From assembly GCF_026230105.1 (NCBI RefSeq), contig NC_079478.1:8075653-8139652 (forward strand): DNA of 64,000 bases, given 5' to 3'. The notes under the pieces are model-generated. The model was not told where the DNA came from. It made no database searches and worked only from the letters and a program-made list of their open reading frames with translations. Origin of the DNA: Diorhabda sublineata (lineage: Eukaryota; Arthropoda; Insecta; Coleoptera; Chrysomelidae). A program made the position numbers and the translations under genes. Below, piece by piece: positions 37,101 to 47,502 of this stretch; positions within the stretch are counted from its first letter, which is position 1, and every line of letters begins with the position of its first letter.

Positions 37101-39703
37101 TTGATTATTCTTTTCACAATAGTTGAATTAGGCACATTATTTCGACCGAACATTGGACGCACTTTATAAATAGTGGCAATTGAACTTTTACCATTTTGAT
37201 AATAATTTTCGGCAATAAGAAAGCGTAGCTCTTCAGTGTAGAGCAGTGTACAGAATGAACGCGAACGTGACGCTGGTTCGCTAATAAACATAACCTTAAT
37301 TGTGCATGTAAAATAAAATTTAACTGCGATCAACAGTTTTGAATTATTTATAATATAATATGTGTATAATATGTATATACAAAGCGATATTTGACACGGC
37401 GCCGGCTTTTGTTTATGAGACCCCTTAATTTGAATAAAAATATTTACAGTTACTTTACTACAACATATTTTAAAATGAACGAAATAGATTTAGACGAATT
37501 TTTTAAACATAGATGAATAGATGAATGAATCTGAGTTTATAGGATCAACTTTTCAACTTATTGAGCAGAGACTTAACAAAACATTCAATAAGAAAATCTG
37601 ATTGCCGATTAAATCAGGAAGTTAATCGATAGTTTTTGTCATGGGATTTTCAAATGGGAAAATGATTCTCTATATTCTGCCAAATTTTATTTTTCTTGTA
37701 TCCAGCCGACTGTTTGTTATATAAACACTCATGAGCACGTACAAATTCTGTCAGCCTATCACTCAGAGAAGTCATTATTTAAGGTATGTGGAACTAAAAA
37801 TTACACTAAAAAATTGGGGTAATTTTTTGAACGTTTATTGACGATCAGCGTGTAAAAAGTAGAAAGTTGATTAACTTCGACGTCAAGAGAGCGTACAACC
37901 GTGATAATTGTGTACGTTATTATAGTTTCTAAATAAGTTGAACTATCTTTGACGTTAAGATCGCGTCATGCTGGCTTTCATTCTGTGTACCGCTTACCGC
38001 TCCATGTTTACTAACTTCCAACTGTCAACTTTCGATCTGTTACGTCATAATCATGTGACATTATGACTGTCAAACATGGCACGCAATTCAAATTTTGCGC
38101 TTTCATTGAAAAAGCTTTTTTATGAATTACAGTTTATATTAAAATAAGGAAAATATTCGCACATAACTATAAATTATTATGAGAAACTCATTTTTTTGTG
38201 TATGGAAAGTAATCAGAAATAAAGTACATGTCGATACAGCTTTTGACGAAGGGAAATGGTTGGATATTTTGAAGTAACCTAGAAATCACATTTTGTGTAT
38301 TTGGAATATAGCTATTCAAAAGTCGGCTTCCCAGTTTTACTTTTGGAATGGTTAAACGTAAACTAGTGATATTAGTCCAGACGTCAAAGGTAGTTGATTA
38401 AACAAAATATGAAGACTGGCAACTACGCTACTTCTCTTACTTCTTCTTTTACCCAACACCTTAAATAATAGAAATACACTTTCTCCTCGCTTGGCACGTT
38501 TATGAATCATAACAATTGGAGTGGAAAAGAATTGGTAGGCCCATAACTGTTAATTTTTGCGTATTTATGTAACATTATTAAAGTTTTTATGCAATCGAGT
38601 GTTTTATTTAAAAAAAAGCGCGGATCATGTGATAAAATGATATGATGTTTTTGTTTTTTGATAAAACGGGTAAATTAGTAAACAACCCAAGACAATAAAC
38701 GTGTATTAGTATTGCATGATTTGGCTGGGGTATATTTCGATAGAATTAATTCATAATCTTTTTGGCAGCGCAATTATTTGACAGTTATGATGATATTTCA
38801 ATAACTTAAGGTCACATGTTGTGATACTTAAAATTTGAAATGCTAATTGACGCAGAAATGTTCCATAAAAAACATTTGTGATATTACATGATCTGAGTGG
38901 TTTCGATTGGGCTCGATAAAAATGTTTTGAAAGTAGCGTCCCACAAGAAGTATTTGGAAAATCCATATTTTTTCCCGAAAAAAAACAGTTATTATTTTTT
39001 TATAATCTTCTTACCTGTGTGAAAGAACGATTGGATTCGTGTCAGCGTGTAAGACTTGCACAAGAGAGTCAGATTGTATAAAACCTTTAATTTCATCAAG
39101 AACCAAACTCCATTCGATTTGGTCATCAGGTTCATACGTGCTCGAGTAATCGGCGATATGTCTATCTAATTCTACTATTAATTCTCTAACTAACTTCATA
39201 CGTCTCAGAAGAAGGCATACGACTATGAATCGCGCATAATATCGCAATTTTTTCACCATCAGCTCGGACCTGAAATATAGAAATCATATCTCTTATAATA
39301 TTGTTACGATCTCATCTCCGCCCTGGAGCCGGTCCTGCTTAGATAAAGTAGAATTCTAAAATTAGGCGAAGGCGCCTCTTCTGATGGAATTCGTTTGATC
39401 TTTGTTTTTATAGGAAGCGGTTTATTTACATTTGTTTACATTTTTCTAAAACTTCTGGAATTCTTTTGGGAGTTTTGGAGTTTGTGTAGCGCAGTTGAGT
39501 TTGTAATAAATAGTTGTACTGAACAGAATGAATTAGCAAAGTAATCGAAGAATTTAAATAAATTATTTAAGTTAGTTAAATGATAGTGATAATTGAATTA
39601 TATAAATTAGATAAGTGTAGTGTAATTAGATAAATTAAGAACGTAAGAGGCAGTGTTTATTAATTAATCCCACTAATAGAAATCATATAAATAAATAAAA
39701 ATT

Positions 39704-39755
<52 letters not shown>

Positions 39756-42700
39756 AATTTTTATATATAAACAAGTGATATTGATGACACAGCAATGAGG
39801 CTGTAGCACAGTTGAGTTCAGTTTATAATAAATAGTCGTAGTGAACGGAACGAAGAATTTAAATAAATTATTTAGGTTAGTTAAGTGTAGTGTATAGTAT
39901 TTAAATAAATTAAGAACGTGAGAGACGAATAGAAATCATATAAATAACTAAGAAAAACATTAAAATATATGTAAACATGTGATTGAAGACGTAGCAACGA
40001 GGCTGATACTGAAAAACGGTTTTCATGCGGTATTCTAAATATATGCCCATTTCGCATACGCCTAGTTACTGCTCTACTGCATTATCAAAATTGTACAAAG
40101 TGTCGCTATTAAGTAAGTTGACTGATGCTATTCGTCGCAAAGTGTAAACGTGTTATTGTAAAAAAATCGAAGCTCAGCGAGTTAAGTGATTAGGGTATGT
40201 ATGGAAAGAAGGAACAAAATCTATAGCATTGAATACGATGCAATAGGTTCCTGGAGGTAGAAAAAGATGCGGTATACCTAGGACAAAATGATTAAAATAG
40301 GTGGAAGATGACCTAAACATAGTAAGGAGTTATAAACTGACAGGAAAAGATACTTCGACTGTACTTATTTTCACACCAGGTATATTATCACAATATTTTA
40401 TTGATTGGAAGTATAGCTTATACTCATCTTGTTCCTAGTGGAAGTTGTTTCATGAGATCATTTATTGATACTAATTTTCTTTATTGTTATTTGTATGGGA
40501 TGGATAGGTGACGGCATGGAAATAGATCCTTTTTATCGTGCCAGATTAACACATTTCAAATCTTTTTCAAAACTGGTTTTATAAAATATCTTCCTTTCCG
40601 TAGTTGAAGCTAGTTGACAGTTGCTGATTTCAAAAAGGGCTCGTTAGAAATGTTCAATTTCCTTGAAATATAGAATGAGTTCAGAGAAAAATAATCAAGT
40701 CTTTCACATTCATTCTTTGTACGATGAATTTTTAGCTATAAATTCACCTAACCTATGTATTCAGATACTTAGTGGGGAATTTTCTCCTTTGTACTTTGTT
40801 GTTCTTCGATTTCCATATGTGTATGGCCAACCAAAAGATATTTGTGATCGATTTCGGTGAGGTTAGGATTCAAATGTATATTCATGTTCCGGTTTTGGCC
40901 ACTAATGTTATCTGACAATACAGTTAGCTTATTAGTTGTACTTCCCATTAACTCCTGAAGTCTTTATGACTTCCCTTGCTGTCACCTCGTCCCATAGCAT
41001 GCACTACGTTTTATTATTAGAGTCGTCATGTTTAAAGTCAAGTGTTTTGAAGAGCTCTGCAAGTTCGTCAGGTTGGGTGGTTATTCAAAATTTATCTTTC
41101 TTTTAAAAATTATTCAGAAAAACTAATTTTAAAACAGAAGAGACCTAAAATCAAAAACATTTAGATGCATTAATATATCAAAATGTCTAAATAATAAGGA
41201 ATTAAAGAAATTCTTAGAATTATTGATATATTTCAAAATAAAAATTTTCGAAAAGGTTTGATAGAGTCTGAACAAACTGGAAAGCGTAATTCTACGAAAA
41301 TTGGATGTTCGTTCATCTAGTTCTAAAGTACAGAAATATTATCGAAAACTAACGATATTTACTGGGTGTTTGTTTTTATATATCACCAAGTTTTTTATGG
41401 GATCTGAAGCATCGAAAAAGTGAACATTCTTTAGCTATGTTCTTAATAGAATAGAATTGTTCAGAAAATAGCTATTGCAAATAATTATGCAATGAAAAGA
41501 TATGTCTTCAGACTTTATTCCGTATTTATTAGTTTATCAATCCAGACAAAAAACTTACCTATCTTCTTTAGCTGCTCTTGAATAATATGCACGACCTCGT
41601 ATTGCGGCATAAAACGAATATGCCTCATTCAAGTAATTGGTTTCACTAGTTCTTAAGCTAAAAAATAGAATTTTAGATGAAATATAAACAATAAGTGTAA
41701 TAATAATAATAATCAACACGAACAGTAAAAATAATTAAATAAATAAATTCATTTCTATTTTAGAATAATATTGAAATAAAAAAATTCCTTTTGTCGTTTT
41801 TGTGTTTCCTCGTTTGTTTCTTATAAAATGTTGAAAGTACCAACACAAAATTCTACTATGGCCAAATGGAGTTGATTAGATTAGATTGTAGCTATATGTT
41901 TTCCAAATTTCGTTAATTAGGTAATTATTGCAGCAAAGTAGTTGTACTTCCAATAACCACCTTTTAGTACGAATAGTATATATATGTTACAGACCATATA
42001 TAAAATCAGACCTAGGTCATATTGGGCATACCGTATGTAAAAATATGATATTTCATAGACCGTTTATATACGGACTATTGTGATTCAGGCCATATGCTCG
42101 ATGGCAGTGTTTCCAAGCACGTGGTTGGGTTAGGTTAAATTAGGTTAGGCTAGGTTAGGTTAGGTTAGGTTAGGTTAGGTTAGATTAAGTTAGATTAATC
42201 AAAGGAGGAGGGTGTTGCTGGAGATTGTCCACTCCACCCTCGTATACGGGGCACCAGTATGGGTGAAAATCATGCAAATGCAAAAATATAAAAACATGTA
42301 CACGTCGGCACAACGGAAACCGCTGCTTCGGGTCTCTAGCGCGTACAGAACAGTATCCGCAATAGCGCTACAGACCATCGGGGGTGCGAAACCATACATA
42401 TATTAGTGGATGAGAGAGTCCAAGCTGATAGGCACATGATAAAAAATAAACGAAAAAGAAAGAGAAATCAGTTTAGACAAATGGCAAGGGGAGGATGGCA
42501 AGGCCGGGTGGACGAGGACATTGATACCGGACGTGACAAAGTGGTACAAGTGCGCACACCGCAGAACGAATTACTTCTTCATATAATTTTTAATGGGGCA
42601 TGGGTCCTTCAGAAAATGTACTTATGGAATAAAAAAACACGAGATGACCTATGTTCCAGCTGCGGTGTGACGGAGGACCCACGTCACGTGGTGCTGGAGT

Positions 42701-45700
42701 GGCGAGTCCATCGGCAAGAACAAAATGAACTAAAAAAGGTATTAGGAAGTGGCACCCTAGAATGCAGAAGCATGATAATCGTTGCCATTAGAGATAAGAA
42801 GGTTACGAGCGGGTAATAAACATTGTTACGGGAATTATAAAGGTAAAAGAAGAAAAAGAAAGAAAGCGTGGCGATTGATATACGGGGTTTTTAATGTGTA
42901 GTCTTAATTTATTTTTTTATTTTATCAACCTTTTATTTATACAACTTTTTAAATTTTTATCTTTTTTATTTATACATTGTTTTAATCTTTTATTTATACA
43001 ATTTTAATATTAGACTTAGGATTTATTTTATTTATACACCAATTTTAAATTAGTTTCTATCTATACAGATTTTTACTTATACAAATATTTTTAAGGTAGG
43101 ATAAGTTAGGGTAAGTTTTATCTATACACAAATTTTAAATTAGGATAAGTTTAGGCTTAGCCGGAACCAGATGTAAGACTTTTGAAATCTTGATGATATT
43201 CAAAACATAATCTTTGTGAAAATTATTTTTATTGTCCTCATATTGGAAGTTGGTACACTTAATGAAAAAAGTATCGATCTATGGTATTATATTTGAATAT
43301 TATTGATTATATTATTTTTTAAATAATATATATCAAGATAACTTACTAATAATGATAGTATAATTGTCCTATTTTAGATGCTATTTCTCCTATCTGCCAT
43401 CGTTTCAGACTATATTTTGCATCTAAAATTTGTCGGTGCTGCTGCTGAAATTTCCATAATTTTGTATAAATATCGAAAGTTCTACCAAAATATGCTTGCC
43501 ACTGTTTATGCCCATATTGTGGTAAATCCCTAAAAAGCATAATGCTGGTAAACTGATTTTTGATTTCGTTATATTCCTTCTTCTTTTACTTTAACTAATC
43601 ATTGCATACTATAATTTTTATATAATGATGATTGGATGATATAAAACTAAACGCTAAAAACTCAAGGATTTGCGAGACATAACATTAAAAACCAAAGAAT
43701 AACCTGAGAAAAACAAGGTTTCAAAGGACCAAAATCGAGAGTTGATGTACAGTTTCCACAGGAACATTTATACATTTTATATTTAGAAACATCTATAAAA
43801 ATAATTATTATTCTGATATGTTGTGGTATGGTGGAAATAAATAACTTACATTACAGATAACGTGTCGTGGTAAAATCTGGCGTAAATTACTAGGAAATCA
43901 TCTGTCAAATGCAATACGTCTTTAAAGACAAATTTGTGTTAAAAATACGCTTGTTTTAATGAAGAAAACGATCTACAAAGATTTGTTGCGTGGAATTCAG
44001 AGCGAAGGCAGAAGCTGAGCGAATCAGAGGTAATCACTAGACATGCGCCTCAAATAGTTGGTTATCACACTTTAGAGCACTAGTAATGAACAATAAAGGC
44101 GAATATGTTCAAGTGACCACTAAAGGCAATGTTTTTTCGATATTCATGGCATCGTTGATCACGTATGTTTTATTATGAAAGTGTTTCTGGTTGTCAACAG
44201 TGACTGGACAGTTCTATTTTAGCGTTTTACAAATTACAGCACCGTATAGACCCATTACCAATTTGTAAAAATGACACTTCAACGATGTCGCACCCACCAT
44301 AGCCTTAATTTGCCCCCTGCAACAGTCCGGAACATCTGTAATTGGAAATTCTGCGTTCCACCTGTGAAAGGCAATGACAACCACCAACAGTATACAGTTA
44401 ATACCATGGAAAGTCTCTCAACATACATGTTCCGATCTTCCATTAAACTCTGGGTTCCTTTTATCTGTTTCGCCTACGTCCGATTATAGAAATGACACAA
44501 GAATAAGATAGTTCAATCTTATGAACGTGAGTTCTGAGCATTTATTAAAAGCAGGGAAGAAAATAGAAGCAAATGAAATGAAATACCTCAGAAAAATATT
44601 TTGTAGTAAAGAAAGAAAGAAAGAAAGGAGTAAAACCTAAAGTTATTTTGTAGGAACATTTGTTTTCATCAATTTTTTTAGTTGTTTCAAGTTTATAAGG
44701 AAAGAAAAACCCATACAAGTTCATGTACTCTCAAGAGATGAATTAAAGTGACATTTGGAATTTTGTGAAATTCTGACGAATCATTGTAATGAAGATCCAA
44801 ATTTTATAATAGTGTAGTAAACGAGGTAACGTTTGGTTTAAGTGGTACAGTAAATCGAAACAATTATCGGTACTGGGCTCGGGCAAATCCCCACTAAACT
44901 CAGTCAAAACACACACAACGCTCACAAAAAATTGATACTTGGGTAGAAATCGTCAGGTCAACCATTATTTCTTTCGAGGTAATATAACAGCTGAGCTGAG
45001 CAATATTTGGAACATCTTTGTATCTGCATCCAAATAATAGGGAAAACTTGGATCCTAGTATATGGTCCAAACAATATGGTGCAACATTGATTCTAAAAGG
45101 TTTCTGGATAACTAGTTTGAAGAAAGGTGAATTGGGAGACTTGGATCAAAGGAATGGCTACCTGGGTCATCTGATCTTATTCCCCTTTATAGATAGTGAA
45201 CGGGGTACAATTTGAACAATTCCTGTATAAAATAATTTTTGGTTCTACAGTCTGTTTAGTTAATTTAGAAGTTGGTATTAAGGTTAAGTTAATTGTCTCC
45301 TTTTTTCCTTATGTGCCTCCTACTATATTTTTTCTCATGCTTTACACATTTGATACACAAATAACTATTTTTTTAATGCAGAAAAACGATCTTCATCAAA
45401 TAATGCAAAAAAACTAGCTTCCTATTTAAAAAAATATAGATTACGTCAAAACTTTAACAAATTTTATGTTTTATTCTTTTGACTTATATTAAAAAAGGCA
45501 GAATAAAATAAAATAATGCCTGACAATCTGTTAAAAAAATTACAAACTACAATATCTATCACCTTCAACTGAAACTTTTTTGATATGATAAAAACAATAG
45601 GAGTAGATACAATGTTTCACTTCATCTATAACCAAAAGCAGTTATCCTGGATTCTCAACTTAAAAAATTCGAACGATCCTGAAAGAATTTGGTATTTCCC

Positions 45701-46241
45701 AAATAATTCACCTTAAAAAAATTAAAGAGTTGCATAGACAATGAAAGCAGAAATTTTTTCTAAGCTGGAACAGAACTCAAAATATATGAAGGTGGAAGTT
45801 TTAATTGGATCACCCGACATCCGAAAATCGGATTTTAAGGTGAACTCAAGTATGTACGAATTTAACCTAAGAAATCTATTTTGCGAGAAAAGTAACTTGA
45901 ATAGTCGTTATAAGATTCGTGAAATGTTTAATCCAATTATTTCCACTTTACACTCCACGTTCTGCTAGTTGATTTTCATTAGAAAAAATGTCCTTATTAC
46001 CATGTGGTACATATATATTAATGAGATATGAAAATCAAGTGTAGTTGTATCATTTTAATTTTTGGTATTATATGATATTCAGCGTTGATTTACAAACAAC
46101 GAAAATTAATGAATGATAATATAATTAATGAAACTTCTCTTACCTTAAACCATTGAACAGTTGCTTAGATTTTTCCAGTAAATGAACAAATTCCGTAACA
46201 ATTTTTCTTTCATGTTCGTCCATATTAGCCATACCGACCAT
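28134..46241 (-). CDS. SCAI: SCAI (suppressor of cancer cell invasion) orthologue, complete, 9 exons
   Basis: Coding exons in transcript order are 46241-46144, 43529-43347, 41657-41559, 39269-39015, 36160-35927, 33671-33484, 33189-32959, 30544-30374 and 28378-28134. They sum to 1704 nt, 567 residues, near the human length of about 600. SCAI is a nuclear cofactor that represses MRTF/SRF-driven transcription and takes part in double-strand-break repair. Conserved blocks in order: LLEKSKQLFNGLRDLPQYGH, LKRWQIGEIASKIGQLYYHY, KKLRYYARFIVVCLLL, QVKFSELTMDMFRMIQTLER, RRENPHKYLLYKP, DLGGVLTS, YPGDLYPFTRRPLFVIVDSD, FGQPLVTLMSP, NGSLFTLFLHSPLTAFCYC and FLQFFGD-type YLQFFGDDFLRLLLLRY. All donors are U2-type. 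The start is the first Met after an in-frame TGA. Introns carry solo LTRs, mariner relics and an R1-like piece. The ORF ends EVRTHFMESHEVE. Confidence 0.95.
28830..29960 (-). pseudogene. Non-LTR retrotransposon reverse-transcriptase relic (RTE/CR1-like)
   Basis: On the minus strand, broken frames read KKEFDSINHH (the reverse-transcriptase block usually reading KAFDSI.H), then farther downstream REVYVRSDNTR-like and GYLPTGSKMAKTEQ segments, resembling the region after the RT domain. Stops and frameshifts are frequent and both ORF ends are missing. It lies in the last intron of SCAI (28379-30373), in the same orientation as the gene. The clade is uncertain. Confidence 0.55.
30860..31480 (-). 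pseudogene. mariner transposase relic
   Basis: Minus-strand frames give EIANDVNIST, KADKTWVHHYNPESKIQLTL (containing the first catalytic Asp region, usually DETWVHHYTPE with E replaced by K), NRAPKKSKNRAQVIV, and later FYSIYRKILAHSSAVIREKL and AALQYDLSPN. Together they cover most of a mariner transposase, with frameshifts. It lies in SCAI intron 7. Confidence 0.75.
31529..31790. repeat. Dispersed repeat, copy A
   Basis: It shares a long, diverged similarity with 62915-63480: TCTCTTCACAG, GGGTTTTTTGC, TTCCTGTATA, TAGATGTG, GGCATTATTAG and TTTGCAAAATTGAGTGCTCA appear in the same order. Family unknown. Confidence 0.55.
32222..32653. mobile_element. Solo LTR (Gypsy-like), copy 1
   Basis: It starts TGTTACGA and ends ATTACA, with a direct duplication ATAC on both sides (32218-32221 and 32654-32657). 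The TG...CA ends and 4-bp duplication fit a Ty3/Gypsy-type LTR retrotransposon. There is no internal region, so it is a solo LTR left by recombination. It shares GAATTTAAATAAAT, AGTTAGTT and the 3' end with the copy at 39302. It lies in SCAI intron 7. Confidence 0.8.
33850..34620 (-). pseudogene. mariner transposase relic, family A, minus copy
   Basis: From 34600 leftwards the minus strand reads MPRPKSTVVPESMDTVRKL, ARVDWCKEMLKKINHGALED, then frameshifted remnants of the catalytic region, and IEFMGHPTYNACLAPSFNF, equivalent to the family's ELMGHPPYSPDLAPNDFF with the third Asp region altered. Many frameshifts. It lies in SCAI intron 5. Confidence 0.75.
34590..34720 (+). pseudogene. mariner family A fragment, inverted
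   Basis: On the plus strand the frame reads TSKQMVDYLFGITGHVTTAP followed by LEQRRMEH, then, frame-shifted, WSTSICLPEE-like residues. This is the catalytic middle of the same family whose N-terminus lies on the opposite strand immediately to the left. The two abut at about 34600. Confidence 0.7.
34760..35255 (-). pseudogene. mariner family B relic, deleted and scrambled
   Basis: Reading leftwards: VIQYLKGLSSTTIKTELRS, CEDQHLSGRPKCLAMFHRNK, then IMASVFWEAHGIIS and GKGKTINGEYYA in a shifted frame, and only after that NKIHKAVLYDRRLKMRELAD with IVGISKSAVYRILTENLDI. The last segment is the DNA-binding helix-turn-helix region that should lie between the GRPK and CLAMF blocks. It has been lost there and appears downstream of catalytic sequence. 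The GRPK-CLAMF deletion is shared with the copy at 18245-18720. Confidence 0.75.
36745..37333 (-). pseudogene. IS630-like (DDE) transposase relic
   Basis: The minus strand starts with the helix-turn-helix region: YTEELRFLIAENYYQNGKSS, PMFGRNNVPNSTIVKRIIKE. It then skips, by deletion, to VGPFSFKNKEGNAVTVNGER and YRAMVTQFLMPHLD, followed in another frame by DLDDMWF, a stop, QNATTCHK and ISRFCDQIWPPRSCD, ending LDFWLWGYL. In intact elements of this insect family the catalytic motif reads QQDGATCH, so here the catalytic Asp is replaced by Asn next to a stop. It lies in SCAI intron 4. Confidence 0.8.
37774..38469. mobile_element. MITE-like element with 12-bp perfect inverted ends
   Basis: ATTATTTAAGGT at 37774-37785 is the exact inverse of 38458-38469. 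Inside are three related units containing GACGTCAA or GACGTTAA next to AACT (about 37873, 37938 and, inverted, 38378), so the element is partly symmetrical. It is non-coding and lies in SCAI intron 4. The target duplication is unclear because the ends are AT-rich. Confidence 0.5.
39302..39706. mobile_element. Solo LTR (Gypsy-like), copy 2
   Basis: TGTTACGA to ATTACA, with ATAT on both sides (39298-39301 and 39707-39710). The right-hand duplication merges into a TA microsatellite. It is diverged from the copy at 32222 but colinear, especially in the 3' half (GAATTTAAATAAATTATTTAAG, AGTTAGTT, AATAGAAATCATATAAATAA). It lies in SCAI intron 3, just beyond the acceptor side of exon 4. Confidence 0.75.
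39707..39752. repeat. (AT)n microsatellite at the LTR edge
   Basis: About 23 AT units directly after the LTR 3' end, apparently grown from the ATAT target duplication. Confidence 0.95.
39795..39990. repeat. Partial second copy of the LTR 3' half
   Basis: TAGCACAGTTGAGTTCAGTT, AATAAATAGTCGTAGTGAAC and ATTTAAATAAATTATTTAGG repeat the 3' half of the preceding LTR. The stretch following each copy is also similar (ACAAGTGATATTGATGACAC versus ACATGTGATTGAAGACG, both followed by GCAA.GAGGCT). This indicates a local tandem duplication of the LTR end plus flank. Confidence 0.65.
40190..40350 (+). repeat. Non-LTR retrotransposon 3'-end fragment
   Basis: Related to 3690-3830: both carry GTATGGAAAGAAGG/ATATGGAGAGAAGG, CCTAGGACAAA and GAGTTATAAACTGACAG in order. 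It would be the degraded end of a reverse-transcriptase ORF. It lies in SCAI intron 3. Confidence 0.5.
40780..41050 (-). pseudogene. Transposon-derived ORF relic with GHTHME motif
   Basis: The minus strand reads SDNISGQNRNMNIH, then TEIDHKYLLVGHTHMEIEEQ. I recall this pairing of a D(N/C)..GQN(K/R)N motif with HK.L..GHTHME from repeated uncharacterised insect ORFs that behave like transposons. The family name is not certain. Stops flank the readable part. Confidence 0.4.
42127..42195 (+). repeat. Interstitial (TTAGG)n telomere-type repeat
   Basis: About a dozen units of TTAGG with variants (TTAGGC, TTAAAT, TTAGAT), seven of them nearly perfect in a row. TTAGG is the common arthropod telomere unit. 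It directly precedes the retrotransposon fragment that follows and lies in SCAI intron 2. Confidence 0.9.
42196..42840 (+). pseudogene. R1/I-clade non-LTR retrotransposon, 5'-truncated ORF2 C-terminus
   Basis: The first frame (42212-42406) reads IVHSTLVYGAPVWVKIM, AQRKPLLRVSSAYRTVSAIA and TIGGAKPYI, the post-RT region of R1-like elements. A one-base shift then leads into 42406-42816 with VDERVQADR, WQGRVDEDIDTGRD and a CCHC-like segment, DDLCSSCGVTEDPRHVVLEW. The RT and endonuclease domains are missing, so the copy is 5'-truncated at the TTAGG repeat. It is less AT-rich than its surroundings. It lies in SCAI intron 2. Confidence 0.8.
42905..43150. repeat. Imperfect tandem repeat of a TTTATTTATACA-type unit
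   Basis: TTTATTTATACA, with variants such as CTATCTATACA and CTTATACAAA, recurs about eight times at irregular spacing. It may be the 3' UTR of the preceding retrotransposon. Confidence 0.6.
43530..46143. other. SCAI intron 1, unclassified AT-rich sequence
   Basis: Apart from a short GAAA microsatellite (44607-44627), nothing is recognisable. The open frame at 45741-45968 (plus) is ATG-initiated but has no known motif and is probably chance. Confidence 0.4.
44607..44627. repeat. (GAAA)n microsatellite
   Basis: Five GAAA units in SCAI intron 1. Confidence 0.9.
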
Positions 46242-46257
46242 TTTTTTATTGAGATTT

Positions 46258-46344
46258 TCAGTGCTTCATATTTGATAATGTATCAAAATCTTGTAAAGAT
46301 GGTAAGTTTGACGGAACTTTCGTGAAATATCGAACAGCAGACAT
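46258..46344 (-). CDS. 28-codon upstream ORF in the SCAI leader
   Basis: ATG at 46344-46342 begins MSAVRYFTKVPSNLPSLQDF and ends at a TGA at 46260-46258, 16 bases before the SCAI start codon and in a different frame. It is the nearest upstream ATG-initiated frame. If the transcript starts upstream of it, scanning ribosomes would meet it first, so it could damp SCAI translation or encode a micropeptide. I do not recognise the peptide. Confidence 0.4.
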   Translation of the reverse strand: MSAVRYFTKVPSNLPSLQDFDTLSNMKH

Positions 46345-46359
46345 GATGCCTAGACGCTA

Positions 46360-47098
46360 GCACCGCGACGGTGTTGGCACAACTTAAAGATGGGCACTGT
46401 TATTTTAGGAACAATATTTTGAATATTGTTATTAATATAATATATCCAATAATTGAACCTACAAACATATGCGGTTTGGATAAAATAGTCCTGGTAAAAA
46501 AATGAAGTAGCCATAAGCAATTCGTTAAAAGACGTGTGTGTTTTGTTTAAGAACTATTGCAAATGTGGGGAGTAAAGTACATAGTGGAGTTCAGTTTTTG
46601 AATTGATTGTTGGAAATCTTCCAAAAAATATTATTTTACTTTTGTTCCAGCGAATCTATGAGCCCTCATTATTTTTCAATTCTCGGTCAAACAAAAAATC
46701 TTACCTTGAATCATATTTTAAATTATTCAAATATTGATTAACAATTTTCACACACTATACATAATTATAAAAAAATTTTTAAGCGTAAATTTGATTTATA
46801 AATCATTATTCCTCCAGCATGAGAATACAAACAACCCACGATTTTCCAAATAGGAATTATTGGTTTTGAATTCATCGTTTGAAACGTCTGTTTGTAATTC
46901 ATAATCTACGAATTGTAGAAATAGCTTTGAAAATAAGTTTTACTAGCATACATTCAGTTCACTTTGTTAGATGGTATCTAAATCTGGTTGCATGGTACGC
47001 ATACCGAATTTCTTTTGTGATTTGTAGATCGTCATCAAAATAACACATACAACACACATCTAACACATACAATATCTTTTTTTTTAATGATCATAATG
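46360..47098. other. Upstream of SCAI, promoter region and AT-rich sequence
   Basis: It must include the SCAI promoter and transcription start, which I cannot place. No coding potential was seen further upstream. Confidence 0.4.
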
Positions 47099-47156
47099 CC
47101 TTCTTTCTTTCTATCTTTTTTTCTTTCTTTTCTTCTTTCTTTCTTTCTTTCTTTAT
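47099..47156. repeat. (CTTT)n microsatellite, imperfect
   Basis: Mostly TTTC units with interruptions. Confidence 0.9.
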
Positions 47157-47502
47157 TATAGTTAAAAATAATATTAATAAAGTAGCTCTTCCTGTCTTAG
47201 TTGTACTTGTAATATTATTAACACTTTGTATGGAATTATTGTTGTTAATTACTTCCACAATTATTCTCTTTTGTTCTTATAACTTTGAAGTAACTGTAAT
47301 TTTTTTATTACAAAATCCTCATCAACCATATACATATTGGTTTTTTCAACAGTTTAAGTTAAATATTAGTATTTTCTTTACAGATATTTGTTAAATTAAG
47401 TTTATGATCAAGATCTGTCTCAGGTAATTTTTGAGGTTAGTAATATTGTCTAAAATTTCAGATATTGTTCCGAGTGGTAGATTTGATGATGATCTTTCTA
47501 CG

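Noticed and set aside
42406..42816. 136-codon ORF that could look like a host CCHC-type zinc-finger protein
   Set aside because: It joins, by a one-base shift, the preceding R1-like frame and is retrotransposon ORF2.
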